Made by a program: the position numbers and the translations under genes. Positions 7,574-14,581 of a DNA stretch of 25,502 nt are shown piece by piece; position 1 is the stretch's first letter, and every line of letters starts with the position of its first letter. Source of the stretch: a virus; IMG/VR virus record IMGVR_UViG_3300031227_005097, positions 1 through 25,502 of that record. The stretch is one strand, 5' to 3'. The notes beneath the pieces were generated by a model. It searched no databases and was not told the DNA's origin. It was given only the letters and a program-made list of their open reading frames with translations.

Positions 7574-7750
7574 CTAGAGCAAGGATTTCGGATCAAACCC
7601 CAGCATTGCAACGACATCAGCGGGACTGGTTTCCAACTCTTCGTCGTCCGGGTCGTCATCGGGCAAATCAGCTTCTCTCCAATCAATCGGCGTATCTTCA
7701 AACTCGCCAAAATGGATACTCGTGTCGGGTTTCCCGTGCATGAGGGCCAT
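7574..7750 (-). CDS. Small acidic protein of unknown function
   Basis: The 58-aa product (MALMHGKPD at its start) contains a strongly acidic middle (DLPDDDPDDEELE) and ends in a short helix, VVAMLGFDPKSLL. The ATG overlaps the TAA of the MuF gene as TAATG, so it is probably translationally coupled to that gene. A longer frame from an upstream GTG exists but the coupled start fits the style of the window. It could be an accessory to head assembly or a small DNA-mimic; nothing in the sequence decides this. Confidence 0.55.
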   Translation of the reverse strand: MALMHGKPDTSIHFGEFEDTPIDWREADLPDDDPDDEELETSPADVVAMLGFDPKSLL

Positions 7751-10700
7751 TATGATGCCGTCCTCCACCCACTAAATACAGCGGGGTCAATATAGGATTG
7801 TAATGCAACCGTTGGAGTGTTGCCTAACACCTGGGACACTTTAGTAGCTACACCGCGTACAGCCTTTTTATATTCTTTGGGATTTTGCGGCACTGGTGCC
7901 TTGGAAACCAAACCAATTGCCGTTGATGTGCCCTTGGCTGTTCTGAAATCCTTTGTCTTAAATCCTCCCCCGTCTTTCGTGTGCGCGTATTCCGACAATT
8001 TGGATTGACTCGTATTAAACAGATCGCCGCGAGAACCCACCGTTCGTTTTCTCGCCATAAGGTCTTTTGCAATTGTTTTGTCGTTGACTGGAATATCCAA
8101 ATTCACTCCCTTCTTGCCGGTAAACTGCAACCGCACTTTTTCCCCCTTAACAACCACATGCTTCCCTTGCAAAGTTACCCCACCGTAAGCCTGCTTTTCT
8201 GCCATAGTGTCTCGCCTTGAGCCGGGTCTAATGCCTGTCTCTTGGATCAGCCGTAGGCACGCTGCCTCTTCCCTGACTTCGGGTCTTTTCACATCTTGAT
8301 TCAACTCTTTGCGAATAGCCTTTCGCTTTTTTCGCAATTCGTTGTTTCGAGCGAACTTTGCTTTGGCCACCTTTATGCAATGTGCATCGCTGTAAACTCG
8401 TTGTGTCCGCCCCTTGCTATCAAGTCCCGTTACAAGTAATTCATCTTGTTTATTTGTTGAAACTTTTACCTGCTTCCACGCCGGAGGAATGTTCTTTGGT
8501 ACGTGCTCAGGTAATTCAAAACCGTCTTCCATCACCCACCGCTTGCCTTTGCGTTTCGCATTAGACATACCACCTCCACCGCCGCCTCCCCCTGAACCGA
8601 ATCTACCTCTACTGTCTCTCTGATAGGTTCGGTTATACACGTTTTCAGTGTTCAGTACGCTCTTGGGGCGTTTCTTGGATAGTTGCAGATCGGCACCGGC
8701 CCATTTGCTTAGCTTCTTTTGTTGGGCTAGGGTACGCTTGGTCGTTAGCTTCTTGGGAATCTCTGCCCGAATCGAACGGTCAATTGCCTGTTGTATCCGT
8801 TGCTTGCCACGCACTTGATCCTTTGTCGGTTCTCCCACGTTCGCTGGAATATACGAACAGCGGCACTGGGGATGAACTGGTATGAGCCCGTGCGCCTCTT
8901 TAACTTTCAATACGATACCTTCCAACGCAGCACACCGCGCACAACGACGACCGTCCGGTGTGCTACTGAACTCGACCATGACGCCGACTTTTTCCACGCC
9001 CATTTGCTCCAACGCATCCAATTGCCCTTCGGCATGCGCTCGTATGGTGTTCCCGGTGTACAATGAGTTTATGGTATAGTACCCATCAACAGTTTGGAGA
9101 TTGTAAACATGCCCGCTAAATGGTCTGATTTTCACCGTCAGTACATCGTCAACCTCTACTTGAGCGGTCTCACCCAACGGGAAGTGGCTGTCCGAGTCGG
9201 CTCCGACCAGAAGCGGGTCGGTAAAGTTTTGCGACAAGAGGGCGTTAGCCGATCTAACTCGGCCACACAAGTCCACTCGTGGAAGCGTGGTCGGATTGGC
9301 TACCAGTACCGAACCGACATCGACCTCAGCAGAATCAAGGAGAGATACGTTGCTGGAAAGTCGATTTGCTGGATTGCAACAAACCTCGGGATAGACCGGG
9401 GCGTCGTCAAACGCCGCCTCTTGGAGTTGGGAATTCCACTCAGAACCGCAGCGGAAGCATACTCTTTGATTGATAGGCAGCAGTCCGCCGCAGTCAGGGC
9501 AGAATCGAGAAGCCGCCTTACCGGATGGGGTGAAAACATTCTTCAAAGCTGGTTGGTTGAGAGGGGTGAATCTCCCGATACTCAGTTCCCTGTCGGGACG
9601 AAAAATATTGACATCGCTATTCACCCCGTCGCCGTGGAAGTCTGGCTTTCGGCATCGCACCCGTTCACCGACCCCTACTGCCGAAAGAGAATTGTATATC
9701 TCGCGAAGCGTGGTTGGGCTTCCTATTACGTCATCATTTCCCGTAGAACGAGAGTCTTGCTTCCAACCGTTGCAGATAAGCTTGTCACCTTTCTTCAGCG
9801 AGCCCGCAGAAACCCAGCCATCCTGCGTAAGCATCGGGTGATTCGGGGTTGCGGAGAATTTGCGGGAACCGCGAGTTACCACCTCAACCATTGGACCGCT
9901 GTAAGACCGTCGAAAGACTGCCCTTACCATAGCACTGTCAACAATGGTGTCTCCAGGTAGGCACTCTGTACGGGCGATTAGCTTTGCGCGGTTTTTACCG
10001 ATGCCATCTACCACCTTGGCCATGGAGCGAGCAATCGTCAAAGGGTTTTCGCCTCGCGTCAAACCGTCCACTAACTCCCGGCTCATGTGCGTGGCCATCA
10101 CGTCCGTAACATTCTTCAAATCAGTCAACGTTCTCGATGCCAACAACTGGACTTTCTCAATTGACTCCGGTTGAGAAAATGCACTACGCAAAAACTCTTC
10201 ACGGGTGCCTTGATAAAACGCCAACTGCTCTGCACCTCCGTGTAGCTGCGCGCGTGCTTGCACTCGCTGATCGTCAAACGCCCGTGCCGCTCCTTGTTGG
10301 TACCCTTTCTGAATGTACTTTAACAAGCCCTTGCCACTAGCGCCACCTTCGTCGTCTTCTTCGCCGATTATCTCTGTCTGAACTTGCCCATGCACCCATT
10401 GCAAAAACATAGCCAATTGTTTGGGCGCAGCGTGAAACTTCCAACGGGTGTTCTCTACCGCTTGATGTGGTTGGTTTAGGTTGTAATTCGCAATAATTTG
10501 CTCCAGGGCAAGAGCATTAACTGCGATTGGAGATTTATCCCGCAAACCAAAAGCGTCTTCGTCAACGATCAATTCGCGTACCGCCCGTTTGATTCGATTG
10601 AATCGTTTACTCAGCTCAACTTCAAACGCACTCCGCAACGTAGCGGTACGGGTGGGGTCCATACGCAGTGGATTCGGTGCGCGGCGTTTCGGTTTGCCGC

Positions 10701-10854
10701 TACTCTGTGCGTTTGCTGTCCAGCCCGTGGCGAGTATCGCTGCTTCTTGCGCCTTGGCTTTGGCCAGCGCGCCATAGCCGGTGTAGCACTTACCCGACTG
10801 GCCAAATTTGTAGCCCAATTTGCCACTAGTATTTTTGCACCGTTGAATAGGCAT
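7750..10854 (-). CDS. MuF-like head morphogenesis protein with intein and C-terminal topoisomerase IB
   Basis: The 1034-aa precursor has four parts. Residues 1-50 hold a small Cys-containing motif (KLGYKFGQSGKCYTG). Residues about 60-297 and 603-690 form the MuF head protein; removing the intein joins LIARTE to TIRAHAEGQLDALE, the usual MuF core, followed by CARCAALEG and HPQCRCSY. Residues 298-602 are the intein. After the linker (RDSRGRFGSG plus polyglycine, about 745-762), residues 763-1034 form a complete type IB topoisomerase domain with Arg876 in TGIRPGS, Lys914/915 in FTGKKG, Arg971 in KDFRT, Asn1012 in LGNTP (as in bacterial enzymes, where viral ones have His) and catalytic Tyr1021 in QSYIDP. 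MuF proteins enter the procapsid with the portal, so the topoisomerase may be packaged. The start follows the HTH gene stop by one base. Confidence 0.85.
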   Translation of the reverse strand: MPIQRCKNTSGKLGYKFGQSGKCYTGYGALAKAKAQEAAILATGWTANAQSSGKPKRRAPNPLRMDPTRTATLRSAFEVELSKRFNRIKRAVRELIVDEDAFGLRDKSPIAVNALALEQIIANYNLNQPHQAVENTRWKFHAAPKQLAMFLQWVHGQVQTEIIGEEDDEGGASGKGLLKYIQKGYQQGAARAFDDQRVQARAQLHGGAEQLAFYQGTREEFLRSAFSQPESIEKVQLLASRTLTDLKNVTDVMATHMSRELVDGLTRGENPLTIARSMAKVVDGIGKNRAKLIARTECLPGDTIVDSAMVRAVFRRSYSGPMVEVVTRGSRKFSATPNHPMLTQDGWVSAGSLKKGDKLICNGWKQDSRSTGNDDVIGSPTTLREIYNSLSAVGVGERVRCRKPDFHGDGVNSDVNIFRPDRELSIGRFTPLNQPALKNVFTPSGKAASRFCPDCGGLLPINQRVCFRCGSEWNSQLQEAAFDDAPVYPEVCCNPANRLSSNVSLLDSAEVDVGSVLVANPTTLPRVDLCGRVRSANALLSQNFTDPLLVGADSDSHFPLGETAQVEVDDVLTVKIRPFSGHVYNLQTVDGYYTINSLYTGNTIRAHAEGQLDALEQMGVEKVGVMVEFSSTPDGRRCARCAALEGIVLKVKEAHGLIPVHPQCRCSYIPANVGEPTKDQVRGKQRIQQAIDRSIRAEIPKKLTTKRTLAQQKKLSKWAGADLQLSKKRPKSVLNTENVYNRTYQRDSRGRFGSGGGGGGGGMSNAKRKGKRWVMEDGFELPEHVPKNIPPAWKQVKVSTNKQDELLVTGLDSKGRTQRVYSDAHCIKVAKAKFARNNELRKKRKAIRKELNQDVKRPEVREEAACLRLIQETGIRPGSRRDTMAEKQAYGGVTLQGKHVVVKGEKVRLQFTGKKGVNLDIPVNDKTIAKDLMARKRTVGSRGDLFNTSQSKLSEYAHTKDGGGFKTKDFRTAKGTSTAIGLVSKAPVPQNPKEYKKAVRGVATKVSQVLGNTPTVALQSYIDPAVFSGWRTAS
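8569..8622 (-). repeat. RFGSG-polyglycine linker cassette, copy before topoisomerase IB
   Basis: This encodes QRDSRGRFGS plus eight glycines, immediately before Met763 of the topoisomerase domain. The glycine codons form a GGAGG four bases before that ATG. Confidence 0.85.
9072..9080 (+). promoter_or_regulatory. Extended -10 promoter candidate for the antisense endonuclease
   Basis: TGGTATAGT is an extended -10 (TGN plus TATAGT, one mismatch from TATAAT), about 29 nt upstream of the ATG at 9109. No convincing -35 was seen at the usual spacing. It lies in the sequence encoding the intein C terminus. Confidence 0.4.
9109..9960 (+). CDS. Homing endonuclease, Vsr/EDxHD-like (PD-(D/E)XK) with two HTH motifs
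   Basis: The 283-aa product begins MPAKWSDF. Two helix-turn-helix segments come first (about residues 16-46 and 78-110, each ending in a KxLxxxG(V/I) turn), as expected for target recognition. The catalytic half has Glu142 in GWGENIL, Asp168 in NIDIAI, Glu177 in VAVEVW, His184 in SASHP and Asp188, the residue order of Vsr-related EDxHD homing nucleases in the PD-(D/E)XK superfamily. A GGAG lies 9 nt before the ATG. A TTG 15 nt upstream is less likely. The TAG stop abuts the Cys1 codon of the intein on the other strand, so the gene is contained in the intein with codons exactly back-to-back. It probably cuts intein-free MuF alleles to spread the intein. Family is moderate, gene reality high. 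Confidence 0.8.
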   Translation: MPAKWSDFHRQYIVNLYLSGLTQREVAVRVGSDQKRVGKVLRQEGVSRSNSATQVHSWKRGRIGYQYRTDIDLSRIKERYVAGKSICWIATNLGIDRGVVKRRLLELGIPLRTAAEAYSLIDRQQSAAVRAESRSRLTGWGENILQSWLVERGESPDTQFPVGTKNIDIAIHPVAVEVWLSASHPFTDPYCRKRIVYLAKRGWASYYVIISRRTRVLLPTVADKLVTFLQRARRNPAILRKHRVIRGCGEFAGTASYHLNHWTAVRPSKDCPYHSTVNNGVSR

Positions 10855-10855
10855 C

Positions 10856-11185
10856 TCACCTTTCCAATTCGTACATGGGTTTGCCGTTGTGCCATTTTGT
10901 GACAGTCAGGTCCGGTATTTCGACCAGTCGTGGTCTCACACCAACTACATTCTGCTTTGCGCGCAATGCGTGTATCTCAGCTTTACGTTGCTCAACCTCT
11001 TCTGGTGTGGGCATCGGCGCTATGGCAATGTGCCGTACATGCATGCCGCGCTTCTTCACTACGTTCCTGACAGCCGTGATAGATCGACCAACAGCAGCCG
11101 CCACTCTATCGAGTGACTTTCCACTACGGTAGAGTCTAACGATTCGCTCCCGTTCATCCGGTGTCAACGATATGCGTCTTCCCAT
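10856..11185 (-). CDS. Small HTH DNA-binding protein
   Basis: The 109-aa product starts MGRRISLTPDERERIV and has a clear homeodomain-like helix-turn-helix (RLYRSGKSLDRVAAAVG, then SITAVRNVVKKRG). The same HTH style is used twice in each plus-strand endonuclease, so it may be a relic or free copy of such a recognition module. The C-terminal half is charged, without a nuclease motif. The ATG at 11185 is preferred since GAGGA lies 5 nt upstream; a GTG four codons upstream is the alternative. It ends one base before the MuF start codon, so it is coupled to that gene. Confidence 0.6.
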   Translation of the reverse strand: MGRRISLTPDERERIVRLYRSGKSLDRVAAAVGRSITAVRNVVKKRGMHVRHIAIAPMPTPEEVEQRKAEIHALRAKQNVVGVRPRLVEIPDLTVTKWHNGKPMYELER

Positions 11186-11193
11186 CTTCGTCC

Positions 11194-11355
11194 TCACTCT
11201 GGAGCCAATCTCAATTGGAATCCACCATCTTCAATTTCTTTTTGCCCTTTCCTGGCCTGTTCGATGAACTTCCGCTCTTCGTCGTCACTGGGATCAGGCT
11301 CTTCGCCCAATGCTAATCTACCGATAATGAAATTTGCTCGTTCTGCGGTGATCAT
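11194..11355 (-). CDS. Small 53-aa protein of unknown function
   Basis: The ATG at 11355 overlaps the TGA of the zeta-domain gene as ATGA. The product is charged and helical (MITAERANFIIGRLALG, then an acidic EEPDPSDDEE stretch, then a basic QARKGQKE). It fills an otherwise empty 150-nt gap and its stop is 8 nt before the next start. Small charged proteins next to zeta toxins can be antitoxins; the sequence shows no epsilon-like feature, so that is only a possibility. Confidence 0.55.
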   Translation of the reverse strand: MITAERANFIIGRLALGEEPDPSDDEERKFIEQARKGQKEIEDGGFQLRLAPE

Positions 11356-12023
11356 TTCTCTGTGCCCTTAGCTACGAATGAATTGTAAAGAGTTTGATTG
11401 TGAACGGTGAGAACAGTGCCTTTGGAACTAGCCATCAAAACAGGATTTCCTCTAGCTGTGGTATCGTAAAGTTTGGTGGTGTCGTAAAACCCTCTCTTAA
11501 CGGCTTCCGGATAAACTCTGGACACCGAAGCATGCACGTTGCTCACAAATGCCGGATTGACCAAAGTTCTATCGGGGTTTCTTTCAGCCCGTGCCCTGTT
11601 CCTTTCGTGCGCTACTTTTGTTGGTACACTAGCATAAACACCGTGAACTGGTTGACCCCCTTGTCGCATCATTTCGCACTTTCGGCCCAAACCCTCCACG
11701 GAACTATCACCCGTTCCGTCCAGCATCACATTGTAACCCCCTTTGGATGCTCGTGATGCAATTTCTTTCGACAGATAACTCGACTCTTCGTGAGCAAAGC
11801 TCGCAGCCTTTGGGTCGCCGGCAGCCATTTTGGCGTTGAACTCCGGCAAGGCTGCCTTGATTTTATCGCTATCCACCGTAACTAGGTTTTTGGGTATTTC
11901 TACATCGCCGCTTTTGATCAATGTGGACTTCCCCGATGCCGTACCTCCGCCCATCATTATAGCTTGGGGATTGTCTACGGGAGTGGCATCTTTGAGGTGG
12001 TCCTCAATAATAGCTTCGTGCAA
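11352..12023 (-). CDS. Zeta-type P-loop kinase/toxin domain, in frame with the portal
   Basis: A Walker A motif GGGTASGKSTL, an acidic VDSDKIKAALPEF, the HEESSYLSKEIA segment, VMLDGTGDSS and an Arg-rich RNRARAERNPDRT match zeta toxins, which phosphorylate UDP-N-acetyl sugars, and related kinases. A separate start would be the TTG at 12023 (AAGGA about 9 nt upstream). The same frame extends upstream through FKNPDGTWTKEREAL to the portal TAA at 12066-12068, with no other stop. So this is either a free protein, a recently split fusion, or the readthrough tail of the portal. The domain needs residues upstream of the TTG to look complete. Target and activity are unproven. Confidence 0.7.
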   Translation of the reverse strand: MHEAIIEDHLKDATPVDNPQAIMMGGGTASGKSTLIKSGDVEIPKNLVTVDSDKIKAALPEFNAKMAAGDPKAASFAHEESSYLSKEIASRASKGGYNVMLDGTGDSSVEGLGRKCEMMRQGGQPVHGVYASVPTKVAHERNRARAERNPDRTLVNPAFVSNVHASVSRVYPEAVKRGFYDTTKLYDTTARGNPVLMASSKGTVLTVHNQTLYNSFVAKGTEK

Positions 12024-12065
12024 AGCCTCTCGTTCCTTAGTCCAAGTACCGTCTGGGTTTTTGAA

Positions 12066-14042
12066 TTACTCCAAAGAATCAGCCCTGTCGGGATTCGCCG
12101 GTTTACCGTCGAACTTACCTTCCTTGGCATCTTTTAAGATAGTGCCACCACCTCCTCCACCACCTCCTGAACCGAATCTACCCTGCGCGTCTCTGGGCTG
12201 TTCGTTTAACAAAGCACTGTTACCGGTTGGTTTCTTTTTCTTTGCGTCTTTGTCTTTGTCTTTGTCTTTGTCTTTGGGCGTTGGTGGAAACGGTGGTCCC
12301 CCAGGTTTGCCACCGCCGGGTTTAGGCGGTCCTCCCTTTGGTTGTGGTGGTCCGCCCTTCGGTGGAAACGGTTGGCCTGATGCCCCAGGAGGTGCCCCAG
12401 GGGGCGTACCAAGCTCTACACCAGCAGCAGCCATGGCAGCAGCAGCCTGTTCGGCTTCTTCCGCTTGTTGTATGGCGGTTTCCTCCGCAGCCTCTTCGGC
12501 TTCCTCGGTGGCACGCGTCAGGATTTCCTCCGCTTCTTCGACTGGAAAGTCCAACACGCGCGTCAGGTAATCAATCGGTGTAAGCAACGACTGGACTTGA
12601 CCACCGACGTATTTGGCCATCGCTTCGGTTTTTTGCACTGCGACGGTGGCTTTCTCCGCATCGGACATTGCAGCCAAATCGGGCCAAACCACCGTGTACT
12701 CTTCGGGCTGAGGCAACACACCTAACGAGATTAACCGGTTAATAAATGGGACGACTACTCGCGGAGTTAAGTAGCGGTTTTGCCTATCACGTAGTCGGTC
12801 GTTCCAGGTGCCGGCGTCCTGACTACTGGACAATTCGCCGCGTTCACTTCCGACAAATATCCGTTTGGGCACTCCGAGTTTAATGCAGATCGCTTCGATA
12901 TGTGCATTGACGTGGGACATAGGATCAATCACTTGTGGCGCAACGGGTTTGGCACTCATGCCTTTAAGTAGCATCCACTGTTGCAATCCGTTTGCCATTT
13001 TTTCCATATCGCCGCGCATGCCTGCGACATCAACTTGCACATCGCCGCCCAACTGGGGATGTGTTTCAAAGAATAGTTTGAGCATCGCATTTCGCCAATA
13101 CGCTTCACCGTCTGCTCCGTATATCTTTTGCAGCGACATCAAATGGTTGAACACCGACTGCATTGCGGGCATGCCTAAAATCTCACTACTGCCCAAACTA
13201 TCTGCCAAGTGAATGCAGCGTGACCAGTGAACCTGGAACGTCTGGCTCGGTGGCATTTCACCCGTCCAATCGCTTGGTGATTGTTCGCCGAACGTGACTT
13301 GATACCGCAAGGGTTGACCATAACGGGAACTCGTAGGATTAGATTCGTAGCTGCCAATAAGCAGTTGTACTTCTTCAAAGCTACGCAAATACAACAACTC
13401 TCGGCCCTTGGTTGCCTCGGCATTTATCGTCAATCCATACGGTCCAGCGTTTTGCACTTGCTCACTTGTGGGCGTTGGTATTTCACCTTTCTTATCTGGC
13501 TTTCCGGGCAAACTTCCCTTCTCCTCAACACCGGCCGCCGGTTCGCTCATGGGCAGTCCATCATTCAATCCCAACAGCATCACACCGTAGCTACCGATTT
13601 TGCTCAACACATCAGCCCGCCGCAACGCTTCCCAAATCGGGTTGCCCTCTTCGCCGTGATACCAGTTCCGACCCAACAACTGCTGAGACAACGCATCCCA
13701 CGCTTCCTCGAATGCTGTTGTTTTCTCAACCTCTTCGGTCTCATAAATCGTGGGAGTGCTTGACCAACTCTCGTGCGGCATCAGTTCGACCACGCGCGCA
13801 GCAACCCCAAATCGTTTATACATATCGTGGTAATTTTGTGCCGAAATCGTACTGGGATAACCACATTCGTGATCGATGCTACGGCGGGGGTCCAGTGTAC
13901 TTTGCCATAATTCAGTTCTAGATCGTATAGCGTTTTCCACCATGCCCACCATCCGTTGTAGCTGATTAGCTACTAACGGATCGGGCAATCCGCCAAACGC
14001 CGGCGTACCATGACCGTTTCCCTCTTGATTTTGTTGAGCCAT
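12066..14042 (-). CDS. Portal protein with low-complexity C-terminal tail
   Basis: The 658-aa product has a DUF1073-like portal core: ARVVELMPHESW near the N terminus, then LLGLNDG, VHWSRCIHLAD (wing), VNAHIEAICIKLGVPKRIFVG (stem/crown), and WNDRLRDRQNRYLTP. It should form the dodecameric DNA gate at a capsid vertex. The core ends around residue 500. After it come an Ala/Glu-rich helix, a Pro/Gly segment, a Lys-Asp repeat and a linker cassette with EQPRDAQGRFGSG plus polyglycine, ending at a TAA. The next in-frame sequence is the zeta domain. The ATG at 14042 overlaps the upstream stop as TGATG; an upstream extension of 19 residues is not supported. Confidence 0.8.
   Translation of the reverse strand: MAQQNQEGNGHGTPAFGGLPDPLVANQLQRMVGMVENAIRSRTELWQSTLDPRRSIDHECGYPSTISAQNYHDMYKRFGVAARVVELMPHESWSSTPTIYETEEVEKTTAFEEAWDALSQQLLGRNWYHGEEGNPIWEALRRADVLSKIGSYGVMLLGLNDGLPMSEPAAGVEEKGSLPGKPDKKGEIPTPTSEQVQNAGPYGLTINAEATKGRELLYLRSFEEVQLLIGSYESNPTSSRYGQPLRYQVTFGEQSPSDWTGEMPPSQTFQVHWSRCIHLADSLGSSEILGMPAMQSVFNHLMSLQKIYGADGEAYWRNAMLKLFFETHPQLGGDVQVDVAGMRGDMEKMANGLQQWMLLKGMSAKPVAPQVIDPMSHVNAHIEAICIKLGVPKRIFVGSERGELSSSQDAGTWNDRLRDRQNRYLTPRVVVPFINRLISLGVLPQPEEYTVVWPDLAAMSDAEKATVAVQKTEAMAKYVGGQVQSLLTPIDYLTRVLDFPVEEAEEILTRATEEAEEAAEETAIQQAEEAEQAAAAMAAAGVELGTPPGAPPGASGQPFPPKGGPPQPKGGPPKPGGGKPGGPPFPPTPKDKDKDKDKDAKKKKPTGNSALLNEQPRDAQGRFGSGGGGGGGGTILKDAKEGKFDGKPANPDRADSLE
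12144..12200 (-). repeat. RFGSG-polyglycine linker cassette, portal copy
   Basis: This encodes QPRDAQGRFGS plus eight glycines near the portal C terminus, about 76 nt before the TAA. It shares the same peptide with the middle protease copy. Confidence 0.85.
12247..12282 (-). repeat. Six-copy 6-bp tandem repeat encoding Lys-Asp
   Basis: Six perfect copies of TCTTTG on the plus strand encode (Lys-Asp) repeats in the portal tail. Copy number is likely to vary by slippage in whole units without shifting the frame. Confidence 0.9.
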
Positions 14043-14518
14043 CACGTTACTGCCTTTTCTGTCCCAAATTGTTGCAACTCTTCTAGTTTCCGATTGCAAT
14101 CACGTAAATCCTTTTCCAACCATGACAGTCTTCCCCGACGCAGCATAGCAATATCCAAAGATTCGGTTATTGCCTTTTTGTGTTCGCGACCCTCGCTGTC
14201 CGTTACGGTTGTGTAGGTGGTGTGTTGCAATTCCACACTTCTGTTGGATTGTATCTCGCCAAGCGAATCAATGTGGCCTAGTAGCTGGTCGCGTTCTTGT
14301 CGTACAATCTGGCATCGCTTTTGCCAGTAGTGTACCTGTAATCGGCGAAACGTTTTTGCATTTTCCGGCGGACCCCACTCGGGGCCTTCGTAGCTATCTA
14401 CGGCATACGTCCACCCGTCGGGAAACAGCAATCGTTCACCGAACTGCACAGGCTCTCCGTGGAATCGTTTGAACTCTTCCCAGTACGCCTGCCAATTTAG
14501 TTGCATAGGTTCGGTCAT
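14042..14518 (-). CDS. Coiled-coil protein between terminase and portal
   Basis: The 158-aa product has an N-terminal region with tryptophans (WQAYWEEFKRFHGEP, DGWTYAVDSYEGPEW) and a long heptad-like helix (QKRCQIVRQERDQLLGHID) with a second helix at the C terminus (LSWLEKDLRDCNRKLEEL). There is no enzyme motif. It is encoded between terminase and portal, coupled to the portal by TGATG, and an isolated -10 element lies upstream. An accessory head or packaging protein is likely; I do not recognise the family. Confidence 0.7.
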   Translation of the reverse strand: MTEPMQLNWQAYWEEFKRFHGEPVQFGERLLFPDGWTYAVDSYEGPEWGPPENAKTFRRLQVHYWQKRCQIVRQERDQLLGHIDSLGEIQSNRSVELQHTTYTTVTDSEGREHKKAITESLDIAMLRRGRLSWLEKDLRDCNRKLEELQQFGTEKAVT

Positions 14519-14554
14519 AATTTCCTACCGCCTTACAAAATAGACACAACCGTT

Positions 14555-14560
14555 ATTATA
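14555..14560 (-). promoter_or_regulatory. -10-like TATAAT upstream of the portal operon
   Basis: In the minus sense the sequence GGGTATAATAAC occurs here in the 63-nt gap after terminase. No clear -35 lies 16-18 nt upstream. The GGTATAATAAC block also occurs upstream of the primase gene, so a phage-specific promoter is possible. Confidence 0.35.
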
Positions 14561-14581
14561 CCCTACTTTTACTGTTCCACT

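Larger units (their letters stand above)
9049..9963 (-). mobile_element. Intein in the MuF protein, wholly antisense to an endonuclease gene
   Basis: This 305-aa intein starts with Cys1 in CLPGDT (block A), has TPNH in block B (SATPNHPML), block F-like VYNLQTVDGYYTI and ends Gly-Asn, with Thr as the first C-extein residue. The penultimate residue is Gly instead of His, as in a minority of inteins. Splicing would restore the conserved MuF core. The middle (about residues 70-270) contains no sense-strand endonuclease domain; instead the plus strand carries a complete endonuclease gene. A CPDC/CFRC zinc-ribbon-like motif appears in the middle. Splicing is predicted by motifs. Confidence 0.85.

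Noticed and set aside
12066-12068. TAA reassigned as a sense codon
   Set aside because: Several other genes here end at TAA with a coupled start immediately after, so general reassignment is unlikely; readthrough or mutation at this one site remains possible.
11830-12570. Long plus-strand open frame with proline runs opposite the portal tail and zeta domain
   Set aside because: Its polyproline and low-complexity stretches are the antisense of polyglycine and Pro/Gly segments. It has no domain motif or ribosome binding site, unlike the plus-strand endonuclease genes.
13281-13763. Plus-strand frame opposite the portal gene
   Set aside because: No recognisable domain, no ribosome binding site, and the portal core is well supported.
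14043-14099. N-terminal extension of the portal
   Set aside because: It overlaps the coiled-coil gene; the ATG at 14042 forms a TGATG overlap, the usual coupling here.
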